Position numbers and translations under genes: made by a program
Notes under the pieces: model-generated
What the model was told of the DNA's origin: nothing
The model's database searches: none
What the model saw: only the letters and a program-made list of their open reading frames with translations
NCBI RefSeq assembly: GCF_037392515.1
Contig: NC_090291.1
Coordinates: forward strand, 37,471,001-37,535,000
Origin: Haliotis asinina
Lineage: Eukaryota; Mollusca; Gastropoda; Lepetellida; Haliotidae
DNA length: 64,000 bases
Direction: 5' to 3'
Shown here: positions 11,821-22,662 of the stretch, in pieces
Layout: each line of letters opens with the position of its first letter
Numbering within the stretch: position 1 is the stretch's first letter

Positions 11821-14578
11821 ATGGACAGCTCGAATACCCCTTCTGTCGAAGCAGAAGCGAGTACCCCTCCCGTCGACACAGAGGCGACTTCCCCTCCCGT
11901 CGGCACAGAGGCGAATGCCCTTCCCGTCGAAACAGAGGCGAATGCCCCTCCCGTCGACACAGAGGCGAATGCCCCTCCCGCTGACACAGAGACAAATCCC
12001 CCTCCCGTCGACACAGAGGCGAATGCCCCTCCCGTTGACACAGAGGCGAATGCCCCTCCCGTTGACACAGAGGCGAATGCCCCTCCCCTCGACACAGAGG
12101 CGAATGCCCCTCCCGTTGACACAGTGACAAATCCCCCTCCCGTCGACACAGAGGCGAATGCCCCTCCCGTTGACACAGAGGCGAATGCCCCTCTCGTAGA
12201 CACAGAGACAAATCCCCCTCCCGTCGACACAGAGGCGAATGCCCCTCCCGCTGACACAGAGGCGAATGCCCCTCCCGTCGACGCAGAGACAAGTCCCCCT
12301 CCCGTCGACGCAGAGACAAATCCTCCTCCCGTTGACACAGAGACAAATCCCCCTCCCGTCGACGCAGAGACAAATCCCCATCCCGTCGACGCAGAGGATG
12401 TCAAAGCAACACATGATAAAATGACAGCCATTGATTGCGATGTGAAATGGTATGTTTACCATAATTACCTTTATGTGAACACCAGGTGTCAGCATTTTCA
12501 CCGTTTTTGGAAATGAATTTGGAATTGTGGTATAATATATCCTGGTTGTTCTAGTGTTGATGATACGCCTTTGAAAAACGTTCTGAAGAAAGGACGTTTT
12601 TAAAGAATTAGATGTACTTCGATGTGTATATTCGTGCAAATCCATTGTCTTTCCTTTAAAGTAATTGCATGTATTGTTGACCAGAGTAGGGCAATCATTG
12701 CGGGGGCTGAGTAGGTTCGACGGCTGACTTTGTTTGATGGCGATTAGGTGCCAGGGTGTGGGTTCGAATCTCGAATGGGACTCAACCCAACCAAAAGTAT
12801 TAGAATCTCAAATATAATATGTGTTAAGCTTAAATTTCACATGCTATACATATATCCATATGATGTGTGCTATAAACATGAATAGATTTCAAGTTTTCCC
12901 AAATCCATTACCTCACTGTTTCTGACTGTCTTATTAGGGCTGTGTTCAAGTTCGCGGGCGGTATAATGAAAACCAGTCTTACGGGGAAAGACTTTGAAAA
13001 ATTCAAGGCTCAGTTTTCAGGTAAACAGACTTTGTTGTAAGACTTGCTTTATACGTTAGCTGAACAAGCAAGTAATAGTTGCCATTAGCAACATATCAGC
13101 AAATTCGCTGCAAATCTCAACAAAAAACGACTTTATCATGTGTACATTTTGAATATCCAGCCTGGTTGGGACCCTTTAAACACATCTTGTATACTAAGTG
13201 TTATAATTCATTTGTATGTCAACCCCAGGATGAATGCACAAAGCGACTCCAAGCTAATACCGACACAGCAGGGTAATTTTAGTGACTGACATTTACTACA
13301 ATGAGGGGGCGGTTGGGTAGCCTAGTGGTTAAAGCTCCCGCTCATTACGCTGTTGGCCTGGGTTCCATACCCCACATGGGTACAATGTGTGAGGCCCATT
13401 TCTGGTGTCCCCCGTCGTGATATTGCTGCAATATTGTTAAAAGCGACATGAAACCATACTCACTCACTCGCTCGCTCACTTCTACACTAATTGAGCTTTC
13501 ATTAAACGTTCCCTGATGTTGAATAAAACGTTTATTCCATGTCACCGGTTTCGTGACGTCATCAAAGAATTCATTTCTTTTCTTTTCAGACGAAGAGGTA
13601 GCATTTGCCTACTATCGTCTTGAGCATGGCGTGTATGTCTTCATGCTGTGGACAGGGGAAAAGGCACCACCCACAGACAAAGTAGCCGCCACGGCAATGC
13701 AGCCGTTTTTACAGTCCATCATTAAGGTATGTGTTCTGTTCCAAGTATAGCCTCTACTGATACAATCACAATTATCTTGGTTATATACCATGGGCAGCAA
13801 ATATAAGGTAACTGCTTTGGTATGTTGTGTGGATATTCCAAGGTAATGAATGATTTCTTTATGAACGAATTTCATAAAAGAATTGGATAGTTAAGTTAAT
13901 TAAAGTTATAGGTTTGATGTACATACATAGTAAATAATAACAATGGTTATTTATGAAGCGAATGTTTCCACGCACTTGTGAATGCACAAAGCGCTAACAC
14001 TATAAGACTAAAAGTAAAAGTCATCGTACTTATCCCACCGGGTACCCAGTCACTGCTAGGTGAATAGAGCCACTTGAACTTTAGAGATATTTATCAAACA
14101 TTACAAGCAAGAAACGTAGAAATACTGTAATAAATTTTAGACTTTGTTTAACAGACATAATAATTAAATATTAGTTGTAAACAGACACCTGCCAAATATT
14201 TAAGATTTTGCCCTATTTGTATGTCAGTCATAAATAAATTAGTAGTTAGCTGACAGCCCTTCCTAATTATGGAGAAGCATTTTGTTGTACCACTATGTAC
14301 CAACTCCCACAATCCCACAAACTCTAATGGTCATAGCGCTCTCTCGCCTCGCTATGCGTTCCTTTGACTTGTGGTCGATTCTGGTGTTCCCCGTCGTGAT
14401 ATTGCTGGAATATTGCCAAAACCATCGTCTTTACTCACTCACTCGACTGTCACATTTGATTGCTGATTTGTTTTAGACGTTCACCCACCAACTGGAAACC
14501 AGCAAATTAGCCGACGTCAGCCCAGACAACATTGCCAAACTCGTGGACAACGCAAAGGGAATTTCAGGCGGCCTTTAA
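11821..14578 (+). CDS. Coactosin-like protein A with long N-terminal acidic/proline repeat
   Basis: Predicted 316-residue actin-binding-fold protein. Coding exons: 11821-12449, 12938-13020, 13590-13726, 14477-14578; introns GT-AG, phases 2, 1, 0. Residues 13-192 are 20 units of nine residues (consensus ANAPPVDTE), acidic and proline-rich, probably disordered. Residues 193-316 are an ADF-homology domain of coactosin type: W-A-V-F-K-F at the exon 1-2 junction, FKAQFSDEEVAFAYYRL, LWTGEKAPPTDK, and a C-terminal helix ending LVDNAKG. Coactosins bind F-actin without severing it; the loop carrying the actin-binding lysine of human COTL1 (Lys75) is about seven residues shorter here, so actin binding is uncertain. 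The start is the first ATG 25 bases into an exon that opens after TATACAG at 11795. Paralogues B, C and D lack the repeat. Frame is kept through all units and into the domain, so the repeat is genuinely coding. Confidence 0.85.
11857..12396 (+). repeat. Coding 27-bp minisatellite inside gene A exon
   Basis: Twenty units of 27 bp (GCGAATGCCCCTCCCGTCGA core), each encoding nine residues. Two unit types alternate: one starting GCGAATGCC (ANA) and one starting ACAAATCCC (TNP). The reverse strand is also open throughout because the unit length is a multiple of three and lacks stops; those reverse frames are shadows. Confidence 0.95.
12690..12790 (+). repeat. Unclassified tRNA-like SINE fragment
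   Basis: Contains a B-box-like GGGTTCGAATCTC and an A-box-like GGCTGAGTAGG but does not fold convincingly as a tRNA by eye, and differs from F1 and F2. Located in intron 1 (coding) of gene A. Confidence 0.4.
13304..13476 (+). mobile_element. F1 SINE, full length
   Basis: Head GGCGGTTGGGTAGCCTAGTG with intact A box; tail TGCAATATTGTTAAAAGCGA followed by ACTCACTCACTCGCTCGCTC. In gene A between exons 2 and 3, about 110 bp before the exon 3 acceptor. Confidence 0.9.
14379..14446 (+). mobile_element. F1 SINE, 5'-truncated tail
   Basis: Only the 3' part (TGGTGTTCCCCGTCGTGATA onward) is present, ending in ACTCACTCACTCG 30 bp before the exon 4 acceptor of gene A. Confidence 0.75.
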
Positions 14579-14660
14579 ATAGTTATACGGACTCTGAGGA
14601 CATGATTTCCACAGGCCAGATAAGATGAGCGGTTCTTTGGTACCTTGTATTATAGTCAGA

Positions 14661-14666
14661 AATAAA
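14661..14666 (+). terminator. Poly(A) signal of gene A
   Basis: AATAAA 83 bp after the stop codon, followed by TTCATGTGTGTTTCC, a GU-rich downstream-type element also recognisable after gene C. Confidence 0.75.
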
Positions 14667-14717
14667 ACTTTAACACTTCATGTGTGTTTCCAATATTTGG
14701 TGCCACGTATCTGGTCA

Positions 14718-15364
14718 AAATACCCATCAGTCTAAGTAAACTTAGTCTCAGTGTATTTCGTTACACTCCACCACTGAGTCTAACAAAACCTAGTGGAAGG
14801 TCGCGTCAGGTAACCTTTGATCGACTTATAAGCGTCCAATCAAACGCGAGACGGTTACATAGATTTAACCAATCAAACAACGGCTACTATTTAGGGATCG
14901 GAGGGACTTTCAAAATATTCAGGTCACCGACACAGATCTCTCCACAAACAAAACTCTGTATATAATACAGTTATTTGACCAGCTGTATATACGCTTTGGG
15001 GTTCTGTTGACATGGTTACCATTAGCCAATATTTCCGCAAGATGACATCCTTGAATATTGCCAAAAACACTATTTTCAGGGACTGTTTACTCACCGTTGT
15101 CATGGTTGTAACGTGCGCCGTGTGCATCACCCGGAAGCAAGCGTACGCTAAGTAGCATTCGGAATCTTACGGATACGAACCTTTTCGAGATAAAAAGTTC
15201 AAAAGGTATGTGCGAATGTGCACTTTCGCGATTTGGTAAGCTGTGTTCTGATTGGTCAATCTCAAAGGTTACCTGACGCGACCTCTCATAAGGTTTCGTT
15301 AGACTCGGTGGTGGAGTGTAACGAAAAGGACTGAGGATAAGTTTACTTAGACTGAAATACCCAT
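14718..15364. mobile_element. Mutator-type MITE with perfect 10-bp target duplication
   Basis: Element body 14728-15354 (627 bp). Long terminal inverted repeats of about 90 bp start CAGTCTAAGTAAACTTAG and run to GGTCGCGTCAGGTAACCTTT. AAATACCCAT is present on both sides (14718-14727 and 15355-15364). Long TIRs with a 9-10 bp duplication are the signature of Mutator-like elements. No transposase is visible, so it is non-autonomous. It lies about 50 bp downstream of the gene A poly(A) signal. Confidence 0.9.
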
Positions 15365-15621
15365 GTATACAATATATGCGAGTTGATACCTTGCATTATT
15401 TGTCCGTCTGCTGGACATTGGTTTTAAGTGGTATGAAGCATCGCAACTGCATCACTGTTAGGAAGTTGCTCAAACTCGATGCATGCCTGTTGCATTGCGA
15501 GGTTTGGAATTCTGTTTTCGGGTTTTCGTTTCTGTGCGACATTAAACGTTGACCTTGATTTGACAAATGGCGTTACACTAAATTCACTCGTATCTTTGGA
15601 ATCCCCATCGCATAGGCCAGT

Positions 15622-15860
15622 GATTGGTTGTTTGGTTTGCTGTTTAACGCCGCACTCAGCAGTATTTACCTATATGGTGGCGATCTGTAGATCCTCGAGA
15701 CAGACAACCCAATGATTAACATATCACGAGCATTGAGCTCCGCAACTGTGATACGATGACATGTGCCAACCAAGTCTGTTAGCCTGACCACCCTTACTTG
15801 TTAGTCGCCTCGTACGACAAGCATGGGATACTGAAGACCATTTCGAACTCGGATCTTCTC
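15622..15860 (-). mobile_element. F2 SINE, near full length
   Basis: Reads tail-first on plus: TGTTTAACGCCGCACTCAGC at the start, GCCTCGTACGACAAGCATGG near 15810, and the TCGGATCTTCTC end of the head. Confidence 0.85.
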
Positions 15861-16300
15861 AGGTCCATAGACCAATGAAGACACACAAGGGGACATGCGT
15901 TCTTTCCAGTGATGACATCCAAATGTGGGCATTAAATTATAATGTTATTTTAAGCATGACCAAAACAAAAACCATACTGAGAAACTTTCCAGGACACAGC
16001 TCCACCATTTGTGCTCAGAGGAAATTGGCATTTCCGTAGATAAGCGTAAATTTGTGATTATTTGTCCTTTTTGCCAAAACAAAAACTAACATTTTCTAAA
16101 ATAATCTTCTCTTGTGTTTTGAGTAGTGGCAGTATTTGTGTACCATGTAGATTGTTGAGTACTCTTCTAGTTGAACAGTATTGCTGTACTGCAGAGGATG
16201 AGTGGAGAAGGAAATATTTTGATACTGTTCATGTGTATTTCACTTAACGCTTAGGAAAATGAGCTCCAGCGACGACCTGGGAAAATCTGGGCTTGTCCTC

Positions 16301-16349
16301 ATCCTGGTTCCCGGACTTCCACACTCATGAAAGACCCGGGAACCAGGAT
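16301..16349. repeat. Perfect 14-bp inverted repeat
   Basis: ATCCTGGTTCCCGG at 16301-16314 and its exact complement CCGGGAACCAGGAT at 16336-16349, separated by 21 bp. It ends 16 bp before a palindromic MITE and may be part of a composite foldback. Confidence 0.8.
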
Positions 16350-16365
16350 GGTCTTGTCCTATTCA

Positions 16366-16474
16366 GGGCCCAGATTTTCGAAGCTCTCATAGCGCTGAGA
16401 TAGTCGTAAGTGCCAAACATTAACATTAAGTTACGATGATCTTGGCGCTAAGAGAGCTTCGACAATCTTGGCCC
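16366..16474. mobile_element. Palindromic foldback MITE, second copy
   Basis: Same family and length as 6769-6877: GGGCCCAGATTTTCGAAGCT at the left, CGACAATCTTGGCCC at the right, centre AACATTAACATTAAGTTACG. Arms of about 45 bp are nearly complementary. Confidence 0.8.
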
Positions 16475-16545
16475 AGCATTAGCGGGACCGTATACGGTGC
16501 AGTACAAATGAACTGCAATTCGAATTCTGCGTATGACGTCATTGT

Positions 16546-16732
16546 ATTCATTGTCTGTTATGCATTAAATGTACAGGGCATGTGGCTTTATATTGTATAA
16601 AATCCTATATAACGCCATTCGAAATCACGTTGATCATTTTATTCATTGTCTGTTATGCATTAAATGTACAGGGCATATGGCTTTATATTGTATAAAAATC
16701 CTATATAACGCCATTCCAAATCACGTTGATCT
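16546..16732 (+). repeat. Tandem duplication, 95-bp unit, two copies
   Basis: ATTCATTGTCTGTTATGCAT starts at 16546 and again at 16641. The copies differ at only a few positions, so the duplication is recent. Confidence 0.9.
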
Positions 16733-16975
16733 CAGTCGGCTGCGACCAAAACTGCCAAGTACAGATTTCATATTTTCAGTGACAGCTTGTCAGTGCCACT
16801 GGCAGATACACAGAAATACATCCAGTCAATACCTACCAGTACTATGCTGACAAAAGACTTAAGAAATTAACAGAAATAATATCCTCGGGTGTTGACGAAT
16901 GTGTCGTTACTGCCGACTGGGCGTTAGTACACCGTATTAACAGTAACAGTTAATAAGGCCGCTCCATGACTGGAG

Positions 16976-17060
16976 AGAGAGAGTGTGTGTGTGTATGTGT
17001 GCGTGTGCGTGTGCGTGTGCGTGCGTGCGTGCGTGCGTGTGTGTGTGTGCACACATTCGT
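16976..17060. repeat. Microsatellite (GA)n(GT)n(GCGT)n
   Basis: A GAGAGAGA tract passes into GTGT and GTGC/GCGT units. Confidence 0.9.
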
Positions 17061-18019
17061 GTACTGGCACCCCGATATACATTGAATAACTCAACACCAG
17101 GTTCTATACTCACATACGTTTACTCGATCCCTCTCTTCATTACAAGGTGCTCCGGGCTGAAGAGGGCAAGCTCTTTTACCAGAAGTGGAACTGCAACGAT
17201 CGCGATGCGAACGTTCCTCTGACTTTGAAACCCACACCACTTGCTAGTGCTGACAGTATCTGTTTAAAGTGTTCGAGCTTTGTCCACCCTTGTCACATGT
17301 CCAGTTACAATATTTCTGGTTCGTTTAAAGTTACACCATTCCACGGTCTCATGTTGTACCTAACCGTCGGTAAGTTAACGTTAACTCTTTCAGATTCTGT
17401 TACTCCCAGTTGTCTTGTTCTATATCCCTCGATTTATTACCAAACAGTGATAGCATCAGTTCTGTCATGAAATAACCGCAATTCTCATGAATGGGTTTGT
17501 TGTACGTTTCCTGTGTCAAAGATGCATTTTTAATTTTAGGACTATATTTGACACAATCTAGTCCATGTTGATGTGGGGAATATATATCGGGGAATACTTG
17601 GCGACGACATATCATCTGAGAAACGTTGCACAAAAACATAAAGGTACCCTCACATCTATAGTGTATCGCTACAAGCGCGCTTCACATGAAATGCACGTGC
17701 ATCATGAAACTGTGTATCACAGTGAACTGAAACCTATGACTGTACACTTTAAAACGCCACATCAATGGTACACCACATGCATTGCTTTAAGATACTATAA
17801 ACGACAAGAAAAACACGGAAAAAAGTTTTGGAAATTAGGGAAATGAATCATTGATGTTCACCATGGTAACCATCTCCTGTCGTGCCGGTAACACCATTCA
17901 CAACGTTGTCTAACAGTGGAAGAAACCAAGACCATACTTCCTTGATGTCTGGATGTTGATACGTTTATGGGTATCATTGGGTATAACATTCTAATCTTAC
18001 AGCTTATCAGCCACTTAAC

Positions 18020-18178
18020 GGAATGAGTATGTTTTTGCGCCGCTTTTAGAAACATTCCAACAATATTACGGTGTGGAACACCAGAAATGGGCTTCATACA
18101 TTGTACCCTAGTGGGGAATCGAACACAGGTCTTCAGCGTGACTAGCGAACGCATCTATCACTAGACTTCCCCACCGAC
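18020..18178 (-). mobile_element. F1 SINE, full length
   Basis: Tail-first on plus (TTTTTGCGCCGCTTTTAGAA), B-box complement GGGGAATCGAACACAG, head complement ending CTTCCCCACCGACAC. Confidence 0.85.
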
Positions 18179-18351
18179 ACAAGTCACTTAAGAGGACTCT
18201 CCTGAACAAATACAAAAGCCTGACGGTAAGAATTCCCATTTGGAGTTAAGGGCAAACATCAAAACCTGTTCCTCCTTTAGTTACGAGTGACGGAACATGT
18301 GACGTGCATACAAAATATTCATTATTTAGTAAATACAATGCCCCGCTGATG

Positions 18352-18460
18352 ACTAACATGATGGTTATTGCATATTTATGCACACATTGATGTACGTTGA
18401 CATAAAGGGTCACGCCTCTGTGATACATCCAGTAACCTTTCTTGGAAATGTATGAAATGG
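18352..18460 (+). promoter_or_regulatory. Proximal promoter of coactosin-like gene B
   Basis: Shares with gene A the run CATATTTATGCACACATTGA, then TGTACGTTGACATAAAGGGT and CACGCCTCTGTGATA. The dyad TGACA-TAAAG-GGTCA is at 18398-18412. The TATA position holds TATGAAAT (18451), a weak match compared with genes A and D. Confidence 0.65.
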
Positions 18461-18479
18461 AATATTGTCTCACTGTCTT

Positions 18480-18554
18480 CCAACGCTTTTCGTTACACAC
18501 AGGTCGCTCTGGCAGACTCACCTGGGACACACTTGGTTGACCCTGACTGTCACT
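18480..18554 (+). other. 5' UTR exon of gene B
   Basis: Ends at a strong donor (GTCACT then GTAAGT at 18555). The start is inferred from the promoter block. The next exon begins at 19799 after CTATACAG, 25 bases before the start codon. Confidence 0.55.
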
Positions 18555-18641
18555 GTAAGTTTGTAATGTACTTACTCGTACATCTGAAGAGTTAAATTTT
18601 CTATTCGAAAATGATTAAGGGATCGTTCATAATTTATGGAT

Positions 18642-18646
<5 letters not shown>

Positions 18647-18698
<52 letters not shown>

Positions 18699-18762
18699 TA
18701 TGTGTGTGTGTTTGTGTGTGTGTGTGTGAGAGAGAGAGAGACACAGAGAGAGAGAGACACAA
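18647..18762. repeat. Microsatellite (GT)n(GA)n
   Basis: About 80 bp of GT with a few interruptions, then GAGAGA/CACAGAGA. It lies about 90 bp into intron 1 of gene B. Confidence 0.95.
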
Positions 18763-19245
18763 CTTTATTTTCGCACTGTTTCTAAAATGCCTCTCAAACA
18801 CAGATATTAAGCATTGTACCTTTCACATCTCTCATGGGAAAATGCACAAAATTTGCGAAACTCCCTGTTTCAATGTCCTGCACCTCGTCCTTAAAATGGC
18901 GTCTTCCATTTCCCGAACTAGCTATAATTTTCCCAGTACAGCCTAAGCTACATATACTAACAAATATTGATTCCTTAATGCTTACGAGGCAAACGCGTGA
19001 CCGAAAGGATCTCTTTAGACATATATGACCAGAAAGTCAACTCCGAATTTGGTAGTTTCCACGCTTTCGAACATTTAGGGTATTTATAACATGGCAAATC
19101 TTGGATGTTTACGGAGAACCCCGAAAATGTAATTACGGAATTTTGTTCCCAGACATAGTCAAATACATCTGAATATCATGTACCCTTAGGTTGCAAGAAA
19201 TAAATATAATGGTTGAAGATAAATTTCGATCTTTTAGATATTTAC

Positions 19246-19408
19246 TGAAGGAAAATCAAGTTCTGTGGATAGTCAACTTCTTTAGTGCAAGGCGTGCGAC
19301 GTTCAGGTGTACAAGCAAGTGATGATAACGGTGTCATTTCCTACACCGAAAACGTCGCATTCATTGCAATAAAGAACTTGACTATCCATAGAACTTGTTT
19401 TTCCTTCA
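19246..19408. mobile_element. Foldback MITE with about 67-bp arms
   Basis: The left arm starts TGAAGGAAAATCAAGTTCTG; the right arm ends with the complement (AGAACTTGTTTTTCCTTCA). Arms are about 85 percent complementary around a loop of roughly 30 bp. A 37-bp sequence (TTCTAAAATGCCTCT...) occurs both 470 bp upstream (18779) and just after it (19418). In intron 1 of gene B. Confidence 0.75.
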
Positions 19409-19823
19409 CCTTACAGCTTCTAAAATGCCTCTGAAAGACAGATCTTAATTGCTGTGTTGACCATGACTGCATGAGAAAAGCATTTGAGTTACTAGAAACT
19501 GATTATGTCAACCATTTTCATCATTTATTGATGTCAATTTGCAAACAGAAGCATCATGGAAATCACTCCATGGTTCAAGATTAACAATTCCGCTTGTAGT
19601 ATTACTAGCAAACAGTGTTGAAATCACCTGATACATATATAAACTCGAATTGCTGGCGTTTTGGAAACCGAACTAGAGTTTCGCCTAAATAAATGTGGTA
19701 AAACTGACTGCCTAGTTAATATTATGCACATATGTACGGCATTCATATTAGCTGGTATTCACTATACAACTGATATTTTTGTCTCTGTTCCTATACAGGA
19801 CAATACCTTCGGATTTCCTCACG

Positions 19824-22550
19824 ATGGGCGACCTGATTCCAAGTTCTGTGGATGCCGTGGATGTCAAAGCCGCACATGAGAAAATAAAAGACATTGAGAA
19901 CAGTATGTTTTGGTATGGATGCCGAGTTTACCCCTTTTCTGAACACCGGGTGTCATCTCTGATTCGCAGTGATCATTCATATCATTTCCACCTTTATTTA
20001 AGAAAGGAATATTTTTCACGGGACAGTGGAGACATGTTGCTTAGATACACTTCGCCTTTCGCTGGCTTGGTCTTTTTCGTTTGTTGTTTAACGTCGCACT
20101 CAGATATATTCCGGCTATTTGGCGGCGGTCTGTAAATAATTAAATCTGGACCAGACAATCCAGTGACCAATATCATGAACATCGATCTGCACAACTGGAT
20201 ACGATATCATATGTCAACCTAGTCAGCGGGTTTGACCATCCGATCCCGTTAGTCGCCTCTTAGGACAAGCATGGGTTACGGAAGATAAATTCTTGTTCTT
20301 TTATAGTGCCCTGAAGAAAGAATGTGAAGTTTCTTTTTTGACTCAGTATATTTCTAATCTGATAACTAGGAGTTTTGTCATGTTTCTTTAGTTGTACCTT
20401 AACATGCTGAAACAAATATCAAACTTGTAAAAACGACTCTCTAAGAACGTTTCCTCAATGTTACACAGGCGGCAGTCTTTCCAAATTGTCATACATTGTA
20501 TTATATTTATATTTATGTCACGTCCCATAAACTATAAATGAGTGCACTTCAATTTGAAAATACAGTTTCTTGTTTATTTTACAGGGCTGTATTCAAGTTC
20601 AAGAAGGGTATAATCAAGGCCACATCAACAGGGACAGATTTCAAATCATTTCAAGCTCAGTTTTCAGGTACATGTTTGCACACAGACACGTTTTCTGACT
20701 TAGTTCAATGAACAAGTATATTCTTTTACCTTTATAAACGTTTCTGCTTTTCTAAAATATGGCCGCCAGGAACGACTTTATTGTATCTATCCAGTCTCGA
20801 ACCCGAACCACTAGACTTTCCGAATATGAGAGAAATTTATCTTATTTGTTCAGTATATTGCATTGTCTGTTTGTCAAAACCAGGATGACAACACACACAA
20901 AAAAAGAAATATTTATAGTGTAGATAAATTACAGCAAATGACATGTTATCACGAACTGACCACGTATATCACCACCTATATTTCAAATTTCATGATGTTG
21001 AAGTTTGCATCATTATCACGTTTCTTTTACAGATGACGAGGTAGCGTTTGCTTCCCTTCGCCTTAAAGGCGACAACGTTTTCGTGTTGTGGATAGGTGAA
21101 AAATCACAACAGACAGACAAGTTAATGGCGACTGCAGTGGCACCGTTTATACAGGCCATCATAAAGGCATGTGTCCATACAAACATAGAGTCGGCTCGTT
21201 TCCTATACAGGAGACATCCGTGAAGGTCCTGGTTAGAATATTAGTCTTCAGTAATCTTTGCTTGCCGCAAGATGCGGCTAACGGAATCGGGTGGTGACAC
21301 ATCTCATCGGTTTCCATTTGCACAGATCGATGCTCATGATGTTGATCACTGGATTGTCTGGTTCAGTTATTTACAGATCGCCGCCATATAGCTGAAATAT
21401 GGCTGACTGCGTGGTGAAACTCACCCACTCACTCTTAAAGGAGACTTTACTAGAAGTTCCATAGTTTATTCAATCCCAGCCACCATTAGGAAAGCCGTGA
21501 AATGATGATGCTTCCTGTTGCCACTCCTGGCTTCTGAAGACTGTTTGATAATGTGAGGTTTTGTATGGAGACTAGATATACCTTCACAGATGCATGTTTA
21601 GAATCAGCCAGTGGCGATATGATCTCAACAATTTCGTTTGTTGATAAACAATCTCACAAAGCACTAAGGTGATCGTAAACCACTAAGGTAACCTTAGTGC
21701 AATGTTCAAGAATGGTAGTTAGAGTTAACCATATTAAAGCTTGTTTCGTCGAAGGACACTTTGTGGAACGGGGCCTAGATGCTAGAGCATCAGTAAGCAC
21801 TAGTGGGCTCGGTTTCAGTGTACAGTGTCTGAGGGCTCGGATTCAGTGTACAGTGTCTGAGGGCTCGGATTCAGTGTACAGTGTCTGAGGGCTCGGATTC
21901 AGTGTACAGTGTCTGAGGGCTCGGATTCAGTGTACAGTGTCTGAGGGCTCGGATTCAGTGTACAGTGTCTGAGGGCTCGGATTCAGTGTACAGTGTCTGA
22001 GGGCTCGGATTCAGTGTACAGTGTCTGAGGGCTCGGATTCAGTGTACAGTGTCTGAGGGCTCGGATTCAGTGTACAGTGTCTGAGGACTCGGATTCAGTG
22101 TACAGTGTCTGAGGGCTCGGATTCAGTGTACAGTGTCTGAGGGCTCGGATTCAGTGTACAGTGTCTGAGGGCTCGGATTCAGTGTTCAGTGTCTGAGGTT
22201 CAATATCTTATGCATCGTGGCAGTTCAAAGCACCTTGACGTTAATCATTAGTCACGGGCAATATTCTGATTTTTATTATTGACTCTAAACAGTACAGCAT
22301 TTCTATTTTTCATGAAAATATCTTTGAAAATATCAGCTTTTCCGAATTTGGTTTGAATGAAAATGAATTGTTAGTATCTGACAGCAGTTCCCACTTACAC
22401 GAATATAAACCTATATAAAGCCTCATGACTGAATGTTACATGGGATTGTGTTTTCAGACATTTGCATACGAGTATACAACCAGCAAGAAAGCTGATATCA
22501 ACGAGGACCACCTTGTTAAACTCTTGAAGGAGGCAAAGGGAACTACATGA
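19824..22550 (+). CDS. Coactosin-like protein B
   Basis: Predicted 132-residue single-domain ADF-homology protein. Coding exons: 19824-19912, 20585-20667, 21033-21166, 22458-22550. The sequence begins MGDLIPSSVDAVDVKAAHEK, then SMFW-AVFKF, FQAQFSDDEVAFASLRL, NVFVLWIGEKSQQTDK, FAYEYTTSKKADINEDHLVK and ends LLKEAKGTT. Spacing of Trp, FQxQFxDDxVxFA, LWIGE, TDK and FAxE matches human COTL1, which is ten residues longer mainly in two surface loops. The first two introns are GT-AG; the third has a GC donor (AAG then GCATGT), the only junction that keeps frame into the homologous last exon. Likely cytosolic. Closest in layout to C (shared GC donor), but with an intact acidic FSDDEVAF core. Actin affinity is uncertain because the loop carrying human Lys75 is shortened. 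Confidence 0.87.
20078..20285 (-). mobile_element. F2 SINE, full length
   Basis: Begins TTTGTTGTTTAACGTCGCAC and ends GGACAAGCATGGGTTACGGA. In the intron after coding exon 1 of gene B. Confidence 0.88.
21245..21436 (+). mobile_element. F2 SINE, full length
   Basis: Head with GCGGCTAACGGAATCGGGTG, middle GATCACTGGATTGTCTGGTT, tail CATATAGCTGAAATATGGCT then ACTCACCCACTCACTC. In the GC-donor intron of gene B. Confidence 0.85.
21805..22196 (+). repeat. 28-bp minisatellite, 14 units
   Basis: Exactly 14 units of 28 bp with core GGGCTCGGATTCAGTGTACA, nearly identical to each other (first, eleventh and last units carry single changes), so expansion is recent. In intron 3 of gene B. Confidence 0.97.
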
Positions 22551-22656
22551 GTCCATAAAAGCCTGGAAGATAACCATGGAAGATAGTTCCCTTGATTCCT
22601 CTTAAGACGAAATACGTCAAGCCATAAACGTTTTTGATCCCGATGCAGTATTTACA

Positions 22657-22662
22657 AATAAA
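22657..22662 (+). terminator. Poly(A) signal of gene B
   Basis: AATAAA 106 bp after the stop codon. Confidence 0.75.

Larger units (their letters stand above)
15365..18350. other. Spacer between genes A and B
   Basis: No coding exon was recognised. It holds SINEs, a palindromic MITE, a tandem 95-bp duplication and a GT-rich microsatellite, listed separately. Confidence 0.6.

Noticed and set aside
11682-12645. Long minus-strand frames opposite gene A exon 1
   Set aside because: Antisense readings of the 27-bp coding minisatellite. The plus-strand frame alone runs into domain sequence homologous to three paralogues.
12690-12790. Possible tRNA gene
   Set aside because: It has a B-box-like motif but no convincing acceptor stem or anticodon arm by eye. 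Kept only as an unclassified repeat.
13304-13400. tRNA gene (A box, B box present)
   Set aside because: The tRNA-like part continues into the fixed F1 body and tail and recurs in dozens of copies, so it is a SINE head, not a tRNA gene.
21166-21240. Gene B exon 3 reading on through the GC donor to a downstream stop
   Set aside because: This would drop the C-terminal helix that is present, in frame and homologous, at 22458-22550. Gene C has a GC donor at the same site.
21805-22196. CRISPR-like array of 28-bp repeats
   Set aside because: Units are contiguous without unique spacers and the genome is animal, so it is a minisatellite.
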